64,000 nt of DNA from JALOKP01 sp963800865 (GTDB lineage: Bacteria > Acidobacteriota > Polarisedimenticolia > J045): assembly GCA_963800865.1 (NCBI GenBank), contig CAWDCL010000005.1, forward strand, positions 434,001 through 498,000, given 5' to 3'. The stretch's first letter is position 1. Every line of letters begins with the position of its first letter. Positions 59,122 to 64,000 of the stretch are shown piece after piece. A program made the position numbers and the translations under genes. Below the pieces are notes generated by a model that did no database searches, had not been told where the DNA came from, and was given only the letters and a program-made list of their open reading frames with translations.

Positions 59122-59206
59122 ACCCGTGGAAGCCCGGAGAAAATACCGCCCGTCTCCGGGGGTGTCAATTCGTGCGGCCGAGCACCGCACTTCCGCTACA
59201 TAAAGG

Positions 59207-59239
59207 AAGCGCCGCCCTGGGGGAGTAGGGCGGCGCTTT
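59207..59239. other. Perfect 12-bp hairpin upstream of tRNA-Asn
   Basis: AAGCGCCGCCCT (59207-59218), loop GGGGGAGT, AGGGCGGCGCTT (59227-59238). Followed on the plus strand by TTTAAAG and on the minus strand by TCCTTTATG, so neither gives a long T-tract. It lies in the minus-strand leader of the tRNA and about 330 nt after rdgB, so could end the rdgB transcript. Confidence 0.45.
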
Positions 59240-59566
59240 AAAGTGTCGAGGAGAACGCCACAGCATCGGCCCTCTCCCGGGCGTGCGGTCGGCAGGGGGG
59301 GAGTGCGCCGACGGTGTTTGGTTGGGGTGCAATGCCCGGGGGAGTGGCCCCGATCCGATCCTGAGTACGTCCTCCTCGACTTCCGTGGGCCACAGCGCGT
59401 GCACGCTACAGCCGCATGTCGTCGCCCGATGCAGGTGAAGGCCGGTGACTCGGGGTGACCTTCCAGCCGAAAGTCTACGCCAGTCCCCGCTCCGCAGCAA
59501 TCCGGTTTGTTTCCTATCCTCGCAAGTATCAGGGCCTTTTCGGAGCAATTCCCGAGTTGAATCGGG
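59240..59566. other. Intergenic region between rdgB and tRNA-Asn, nothing firm
   Basis: Composed of non-coding sequence with shadow frames only. A minus-strand fragment ACTRCG-type (CTRCGPRKSRR) recalls a zinc-ribbon but lacks a start and context. No promoter or RNA gene assigned. Confidence 0.35.
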
Positions 59567-61027
59567 TCACGATTCCGGAAGCTCCTCCGGAGCCCCGCGC
59601 AGGTTCTCGGCCAGCCACCCGACGGCCCGCGCAAGGGCCTGTCCGCGGTGGGAAACGCGTTCTTTCTCCCCGGCGTCCAATTCGGCAAACGTCTTCTCGG
59701 CGGGCGGGTAAAAGAAGACGGGATCGTAACCGAAGCCGCCCGATCCCTTCGGCTCGAAATCGATCACGCCCTCCACCTCGCCCTCGAACGTCGCCAGCAC
59801 GTCGCCCCGCAGAGCCACGGCGAGCACGCAGACGAAGCGCGCCGTGCGCTCCTCCCACGGCACGCCCTCGAGCTTCCGCAGCACCAATCGGATGCGGTCA
59901 CCATCGGTCGCCGCCGGCCCCCCGAGCCGGGCCGACCGCACCCCCGGCTGCCCATCCAGCGCGTCGACGCACAGCCCGCTGTCATCGGCGATCACCGGGA
60001 AGAGCACGTACCGGCTGTAGTGGATCGCCTTCTTGCGCGCGTTGGCGACGAAGGTGGCACCGTCCTCGTGGGGGGCGGGGAGCTTGTTCAGGACCTCGGG
60101 CCCGACGACCTGGATCCCGGTCTGGCCGAGGATCGCCGCCATCTCGGCCACCTTCCCGGGATTTCGGGAGGCGACCACCAGGGCCGGGCGATTGAAGTTG
60201 ACGCGCCGCGGGCTGACCGGACGGACCGCCTGTGGCTCCTCTGCAGCCCGCGGGCGGGGCCGGGGCCGGGGCGGAGCGATCCCCGGGGCGAGCTTCCGGC
60301 GCTGGATCCTGGGCGGACCGGCCGGCCGGCTGGGACCGGCCCCGGGGCGAGGTGGGCGTCCCGGCGCGCCGGGGCGAGGGCCGGGGGCGCCGGGCCTTTT
60401 CGCACTGCTCGTCCGCTTCGGACCGCCGGGACCACTCGGCCGCTTCGGACCGCCCGGCTCCCACGGCTTCTTCGGACCGCCCGGCCCGCTCGGCCGCTTC
60501 GGACCGCCCGGCTCCCACGGCTTCTTCGGACCGCCGGGACCGCTCGGCCGCTTCGGACCGCCCGGCTCCCACGGCTTCTTCGGACCGCCGGGACCGCTCG
60601 GCCGCTTCGGACCGCCCGGCTCCCACGGCTTCTTCGGACCGCCCGGTCCGCTCGGCCGCTTCGGACCGCCCGGCTCCCACGGCTTCTTCGGACCGCCCGG
60701 ACCGCTCGGCCGCTTCGGACCGCCCGGCTCCCACGGCTTCTTCGGACCGCCCGGTCCGCTCGGCCGCTTCGGACCACCCGGCTCCCACGGCTTCTTCGGA
60801 CCGCCCGGCCCGCTCGGCCGCTTCGGACCACCCGGCTCCCACGGCTTCTTCGGACCGCCCGGCCCGCTCGGCCGCTTCGGCCCATCCGGTTTCCACGGCT
60901 TCTTCGGACCGCCCGGCCCGCCCGGCCGCTTCGGCCCGCCCGGTCCGGATTTCTTCCGCGGCCCTCCACCGGACCCGCCTGTCGGCCGGCGCGGCGGCCG
61001 GCCGCCGGTCTTGTTCGGGGGGCTCAT
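59567..61027 (-). CDS. rdgB: RdgB/HAM1 non-canonical purine NTP pyrophosphatase with a long repetitive Pro/Gly/Lys-rich N-terminal extension
   Basis: The last ~212 residues (275-486) are a complete house-cleaning ITP/XTP pyrophosphatase: ASRNPGKVAEM (substrate loop), DDSGLCVDAL (catalytic Asp), FGYDPVFF and SHRGQALA. The first ~274 residues are extra: a basic disordered leader then nine 18-residue units of the type GPKRPSGPGGPKKPWEPG (residues about 25-204) and a Pro/Arg-rich linker (GAPGPRPGAPGRPPRPGAG). Family members are normally about 200 aa, so this extension is unusual. ATG 61027 is 31 nt after rph on the same strand, the classical rph-rdgB pairing. The extension may bind nucleic acid or mediate assembly, but that is speculative. 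Confidence 0.88.
   Translation of the reverse strand: MSPPNKTGGRPPRRPTGGSGGGPRKKSGPGGPKRPGGPGGPKKPWKPDGPKRPSGPGGPKKPWEPGGPKRPSGPGGPKKPWEPGGPKRPSGPGGPKKPWEPGGPKRPSGPGGPKKPWEPGGPKRPSGPGGPKKPWEPGGPKRPSGPGGPKKPWEPGGPKRPSGPGGPKKPWEPGGPKRPSGPGGPKKPWEPGGPKRPSGPGGPKRTSSAKRPGAPGPRPGAPGRPPRPGAGPSRPAGPPRIQRRKLAPGIAPPRPRPRPRAAEEPQAVRPVSPRRVNFNRPALVVASRNPGKVAEMAAILGQTGIQVVGPEVLNKLPAPHEDGATFVANARKKAIHYSRYVLFPVIADDSGLCVDALDGQPGVRSARLGGPAATDGDRIRLVLRKLEGVPWEERTARFVCVLAVALRGDVLATFEGEVEGVIDFEPKGSGGFGYDPVFFYPPAEKTFAELDAGEKERVSHRGQALARAVGWLAENLRGAPEELPES
60416..60955 (-). repeat. 54-bp in-frame tandem repeat inside rdgB (nine units)
   Basis: The unit contains CCCACGGCTTCTTCGGACCG (plus strand) and returns every 54 nt: eight near-identical copies plus a ninth variant encoding WKPD in place of WEPG. 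Because 54 is divisible by 3, all six frames stay open across the array, which creates the long shadow frames seen there. Unit differences are mainly synonymous (for example ccggtccgctc versus ccggcccgctc), suggesting that the protein sequence is conserved. Confidence 0.9.
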
Positions 61028-61058
61028 CGCCGGTCGTCCTCTTCCCTTCCCGCGCCGG

Positions 61059-61808
61059 TCACGGCCGCGGCCGCAGCAGCCCGCGCAGCACGTCGCCCAG
61101 CGCCGCGCGCTGCACCTCGATCAGCTGCGCGATCCCGCGGTCGGCGAGGTCGAGCATCTCCACCAGCCGCTCGCGCCCGAACGGGTGCTCCTCGGCCGTC
61201 CCCTGCACCTCGACGTAGCGCCCGCCGCCGGTCCGCACGATGTTGATGTCCACCTCGGCGGCCGCGTCCTCTTCGTAGTCGAGATCCAGCAGCAGGTCGC
61301 CCGCCACGATCCCGGCCGACACCGCCGCCACCGTGTCGATCAGCGGGTAGCCGTTCAGCACCCGCTGGCCGCGCAACGACTCGAAGGCCAGCGCCAGCGC
61401 CACGAAGCCGCCGGTGATCGACGCGCAGCGCGTCCCGCCGTCGGCCTGCAGCACGTCGCAGTCGACCACGATCGAGCGCTCGCCGAACACCTTGCGATCG
61501 ACGACCGCGCGCAGCGAGCGGCCGATCAGGCGCTGGATCTCGTGCGTGCGCCCGGCCGTCTTCCCCTGCCGGTCGCGCGGCATCCGGTCGTGCGTGGCGC
61601 GCGGCAGCATCCCGTATTCCGCGGTCACCCAGCCCTCCCCGCGCCCCTGCAGGAACGGCGGGGTGCGGGTCTCGATCGAGGCCATGCAGAGGACATGCGT
61701 GTCGCCGGCCTTGACCAGGCACGACCCCTCGGCGTGGCGGTTGACGCCGGGCACGATCTCGAACGGGCGGAGCGCGTCGGGGGCGCGCTGGAAGGAACGG
61801 ACGCTCAC
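61059..61808 (-). CDS. rph: Ribonuclease PH
   Basis: A 249-aa phosphorolytic 3'-exonuclease that trims tRNA 3' ends. Typical segments: GDTHVLCMASIE, GRGEGWVTAEYGMLPRATHD, GRTHEIQRLIGRSLRAVVD, DCDVLQADGGTRCASITGG and ERLVEMLDLADRGIAQLIEVQ. Length and motifs match the family. The start is the GTG at 61808 with GAGG 5 nt upstream; in-frame ATGs further upstream lie in a shadow. It precedes rdgB and lies 1.9 kb from tRNA-Asn. Confidence 0.95.
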   Translation of the reverse strand: MSVRSFQRAPDALRPFEIVPGVNRHAEGSCLVKAGDTHVLCMASIETRTPPFLQGRGEGWVTAEYGMLPRATHDRMPRDRQGKTAGRTHEIQRLIGRSLRAVVDRKVFGERSIVVDCDVLQADGGTRCASITGGFVALALAFESLRGQRVLNGYPLIDTVAAVSAGIVAGDLLLDLDYEEDAAAEVDINIVRTGGGRYVEVQGTAEEHPFGRERLVEMLDLADRGIAQLIEVQRAALGDVLRGLLRPRP

Positions 61809-61929
61809 GGGGACCTCGAAAGGCCCGGCCCCGCGGGGCTCGGGCGGACCGGGAGAGTCTATCCGGGAAATCGGGGCGGGGACCGCACGCGCGGCCCCGA
61901 TGCGGTGTAGACATGGACAGGAGGCGAGC

Positions 61930-62607
61930 ATGGACGATGGCGCCGGCTCCCGGGCGTGGCAGGCCCGCGACCCATCCCCCTGGGAGGGCACCGGGGGGAC
62001 GGGCGATGAGAGCCTTGCCGGCCGGGTTCCGGCCGACCCGCTGGCCGCGCTCGCGTCCGAGGCCGGACGCGGCCACGCCGAGGCGGCGGAGCAGCTCTTC
62101 GCGGCCCTCCGTCCGCGGCTGACGCGGATCGCGCTGGCCGTCGGCGCACCGCCCGACGACGTGCCGGACCTGGTCCAGGAGACGCTGGTCGCGGCGCACC
62201 GCGCGCTGCCGCGCTTCGATCCGGAGCGCGGGCGCGTCGAGGCCTGGGCGGCGACGATCCTCGTCCGCCGCATCCGCAACTTCGCCCGCGGGCGCAGCCG
62301 CATGGCGCGGGCGCTGGCCTCCTTCGGCCGGCCGCGCGCCGCGCGCGCCCACGTCGCCGCGCGCGTACCGGACGACGTCGCTGCGCTCGACGCGCGGCTG
62401 ACGCTCACGCGGCTGCTGGCCGGGCTGACCGCGGAGCAGCGCGAGATCGTCGCGCTTTACGAGATCGCGGAGTGGAGCGCGGAGGAGGTCGCGGCCGCGC
62501 TGGGGATCGCGCCGACCACGGTGCGGTCGATCGCGCGCGACGCCCGCCGGCGCCTGGCGCAGGAAGCGCAGCGCCTCGCGGCGCACGACGAGGAGGCACG
62601 ACGATGA
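61930..62607 (+). CDS. Sigma-70-family (ECF-like) RNA polymerase sigma factor
   Basis: A 225-aa protein. Region 2 is ALRPRLTRIALAVGAPPDDV, PDLVQETLVAAHRALPRFDP and GRVEAWAATILVRRIRNFARG; region 4 is LTAEQREIVALYEIAEWSAE and EEVAAALGIAPTTVRSIARDA (a helix-turn-helix). An N-terminal extension of ~45 residues is low complexity. ATG 61930 has AGGAGG 5 nt upstream. Its stop overlaps the next ATG (ATGA), so the sigma factor and the following membrane protein are co-translated, the usual arrangement for an ECF sigma and its regulator. Confidence 0.9.
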   Translation: MDDGAGSRAWQARDPSPWEGTGGTGDESLAGRVPADPLAALASEAGRGHAEAAEQLFAALRPRLTRIALAVGAPPDDVPDLVQETLVAAHRALPRFDPERGRVEAWAATILVRRIRNFARGRSRMARALASFGRPRAARAHVAARVPDDVAALDARLTLTRLLAGLTAEQREIVALYEIAEWSAEEVAAALGIAPTTVRSIARDARRRLAQEAQRLAAHDEEARR

Positions 62608-63101
62608 GCGACCACGATCGCGAGCGGGCGCCGCGCGGCGGGAACGGCGGCAACGGCGGGAACGGCGGCGCCAGGAATGGTGACGACCGCTCCGGGGTGC
62701 AGTTGCTACGCGAGGCGCTGGAGCGCGTGGCGGCGGGGCTGCCGGAGCGGCGGGACGAGACCGCGTCGGGGCGCAGGTTCGCGACGCGGACCGCCCGGAC
62801 GGCGCGCTGGCGCGCGCTGGCCGCGGCGGCGGCGGTGCTGATCGCGGCCGCGGGCGTCACCTGGATGATCACCGCACCCGGACCGGTCGGAGGTAGCGCG
62901 CGGGTCGCAGAGAGCGAACTTCGCATCGAGCTGTTCCGCGTGCGCGGCCGCGCGGTGCCGGCCTCGGTCGTCGCGCCGCAGGGTGCCGGCTCGGTGCTGG
63001 TGATTCCGCAGGTCGGACGTGAGCAGGACCCGACGGCTCCGCGGGGTCCGAAGACCCCGACGAGCCCGGATGGAACTGCGCTCCCCGGAGGTGCTTCATG
63101 A
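62604..63101 (+). CDS. Single-pass membrane protein, probable sigma-factor regulator
   Basis: A 165-aa protein with a Gly-rich N-terminus (GGNGGNGGNGG), a soluble helical cytoplasmic part (VQLLREALERVAAGLPERRD), one membrane helix (ALAAAAAVLIAAAGVTWMI) and a periplasmic tail. There is no clear zinc anti-sigma (HxxxCxxC) motif. The ATGA overlap with the sigma gene upstream and an ATGA overlap with the TonB-domain gene downstream support a three-gene operon and a likely anti-sigma role. Confidence 0.75.
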   Translation: MSDHDRERAPRGGNGGNGGNGGARNGDDRSGVQLLREALERVAAGLPERRDETASGRRFATRTARTARWRALAAAAAVLIAAAGVTWMITAPGPVGGSARVAESELRIELFRVRGRAVPASVVAPQGAGSVLVIPQVGREQDPTAPRGPKTPTSPDGTALPGGAS

Positions 63102-63994
63102 GAAACGCTGCGCTGCTCGTGCTGATGGTGTTCATCGTTGCTGCGTCCGGCGTCGTGATGGCCGGCCCGCCCGACCCGGCATCGCCGATTCCCGTGCTGT
63201 CCGCGGCCCCCTACTACCACCTGCGGGTCGTGCGCGTGACCGGCGCCGACGCCACCCGCGGCGCCGCGGTGGGCTGCGACGGCTTCTGCGGCCGGCCGAT
63301 CGTCGCGCCGGCCGAGGAGGCGTGGGGCACGCCCCAGCAGCTCGACGCGATCGCCAAGGGCCTGGGCGGCGCTCGGGCCGAGGCGGTGACCGGCTTCATC
63401 GTGCAGCCGGATCCGTCCGGCACGGCGCGCTTCGAGGCCACCGTCTACCCGGGCGAGACCGGGGTGCGGCTGCGCTTCGCGGGCAAGGCCCCCTCGGATG
63501 GGAACGCGCCGCACGACCTGTCGCTCGAGCTGCTGCCGCTCGGCGGCGGCACCGCGCTGGCCGAGGCGCGCGTGCTGGCCGCCCCGCAGCGGACGGTCGC
63601 GATCGCCGCGCCGTCACCGCTCGCGGGCGAGTGGATCGTGCTCGCGGTGACGGCGCTGGCGCCCGCCGAGGCGGAGCGGAAGATCGCCACCGACGCCCCG
63701 ATCGAGATCGTCAGCGGCGACGTGACGCCGCCCAAGCTGATCGAGAAGGCGGAGCCCGTCTACCCGCCGGCGGCGCGCAAGGAAGGGCGCCAGGGCAGCG
63801 TGATCGTCCAGTCGGTGATCGACAGCGAGGGACACGTGCGCGCGCCGGTCCTGCTGCAGGTGCCCGCGGGGTGCGAAGACCTCGCGGCGTCGGTGGTGGA
63901 GGCGGTGTCGCGCTGGAAGTACGCGCCGGCGACGCGCGGCGGCAAGCCGGTGACGGTCTACTTCACGGTCACCGTCCGCTTCAAGCTGGAGTAA
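63098..63994 (+). CDS. Secreted TonB C-terminal-domain protein
   Basis: A 298-aa exported protein with a signal peptide (ALLVLMVFIVAASGVVMA), a beta-rich middle part, and a complete TonB-like C-terminal domain (EKAEPVYPPAARKEGRQGSV, VIDSEGHVRAPVLLQ, VVEAVSRWKYAPATRGGKPV, FTVTVRFKLE). Unlike true TonB it has no membrane anchor rich in Pro-Lys, so it is a soluble or lipoprotein-like periplasmic member. It ends 6 nt before the window end. ATG 63098 overlaps the previous stop and has GGAGGTG upstream. Confidence 0.9.
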   Translation: MRNAALLVLMVFIVAASGVVMAGPPDPASPIPVLSAAPYYHLRVVRVTGADATRGAAVGCDGFCGRPIVAPAEEAWGTPQQLDAIAKGLGGARAEAVTGFIVQPDPSGTARFEATVYPGETGVRLRFAGKAPSDGNAPHDLSLELLPLGGGTALAEARVLAAPQRTVAIAAPSPLAGEWIVLAVTALAPAEAERKIATDAPIEIVSGDVTPPKLIEKAEPVYPPAARKEGRQGSVIVQSVIDSEGHVRAPVLLQVPAGCEDLAASVVEAVSRWKYAPATRGGKPVTVYFTVTVRFKLE

Positions 63995-64000
63995 CGCGCT

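Noticed and set aside
59240..59560. Zinc-ribbon-like peptide (CTRCGPRKSRR) on the minus strand
   Set aside because: Only one CxxC pair, no start codon or ribosome site, and shared with no neighbour; too weak to call.
58738..59688. 316-aa minus-strand frame including the peptide GGSSPSPGA
   Set aside because: That peptide is a translation of the tRNA-Asn gene; the frame runs through the tRNA and intergenic repeats and has no conserved content.
60033..61910. Long plus-strand frame encoding FGPPGPLG-type repeats opposite rdgB
   Set aside because: It is a shadow of the 54-bp repeat array, which keeps all six frames open. The minus strand carries complete RdgB and RNase PH proteins.

Overview
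The window looks like a high-GC (around 70%) chromosomal segment of a Gram-negative bacterium, most likely an Acidobacteriota member or a close relative. This is an inference from gene content, not from a marker-gene match. The evidence is: two long Pkn-type Ser/Thr kinases with C-terminal TPR or TolB-like propeller sensors; many large secreted repeat proteins (FG-GAP, LVIVD, MopE-like, InlB-B-like, ENxGW); OmpA, TonB and type IV/II pilin genes; sigma-54 regulation; and a menaquinone gene. There is no plasmid, phage or CRISPR backbone. The mobile DNA is one 5'-truncated transposase plus decayed derivatives and a family of imperfect intergenic repeats.

Layout. 1-1871 (-): MacB-type ABC exporter, permease interrupted by an in-frame TGA. 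2057-8057: redox island, with a sensor kinase carrying two c-heme-like motifs, an NtrC-type sigma-54 activator, a divergently placed 60-aa membrane protein with its own sigma-54 promoter and two helically phased dyads, a HybA-like ferredoxin (frameshifted), and an NrfD/HybB membrane protein fused to a triheme cytochrome tail. 8101-14284 (-): two GT4 glycosyltransferases around menC, then a TPR kinase. 14505-21620: tandem secreted beta-helix genes, an ENxGW repeat protein, an Ntn-hydrolase/DUF2141 fusion and a TolB-propeller kinase, all with frame breaks. 21714-26865: cell-envelope genes (PAP2, ABC exporter, ArnT-like transferase, L,D-transpeptidase). 27157-36502: LVIVD propeller, TspO, M20 peptidase, HAD phosphatase, MopE-like protein and small proteins. 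36741-44074: NDH-2 fused to a cyclic-nucleotide domain, secreted subtilisin, a sigma-54-driven 68-aa gene with its own terminator, OmpA protein, pilin. 44725-58515: large secreted propeller/repeat proteins interleaved with IS remnants. 59046-63994: tRNA-Asn, rph-rdgB (RdgB with a 54-bp tandem-repeat, collagen-like N-terminal extension), and a translationally coupled sigma factor / membrane protein / TonB-domain operon.

How it works together. The most coherent unit is 2057-8057. A membrane kinase with periplasmic heme motifs probably senses redox state and signals through its activator, which can act at the two identical dyads beside the redox genes. The HybA-HybB-cytochrome module lacks any catalytic subunit here, so it is probably a quinone/periplasm electron conduit; MenC (menaquinone) and NDH-2 fit the same quinone economy.

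Quality caution. I see about 20 apparent indels, concentrated at 13.4-21.2 kb, plus isolated ones elsewhere. Some or all may be sequencing errors, so broken genes are described as interrupted rather than as proven pseudogenes.
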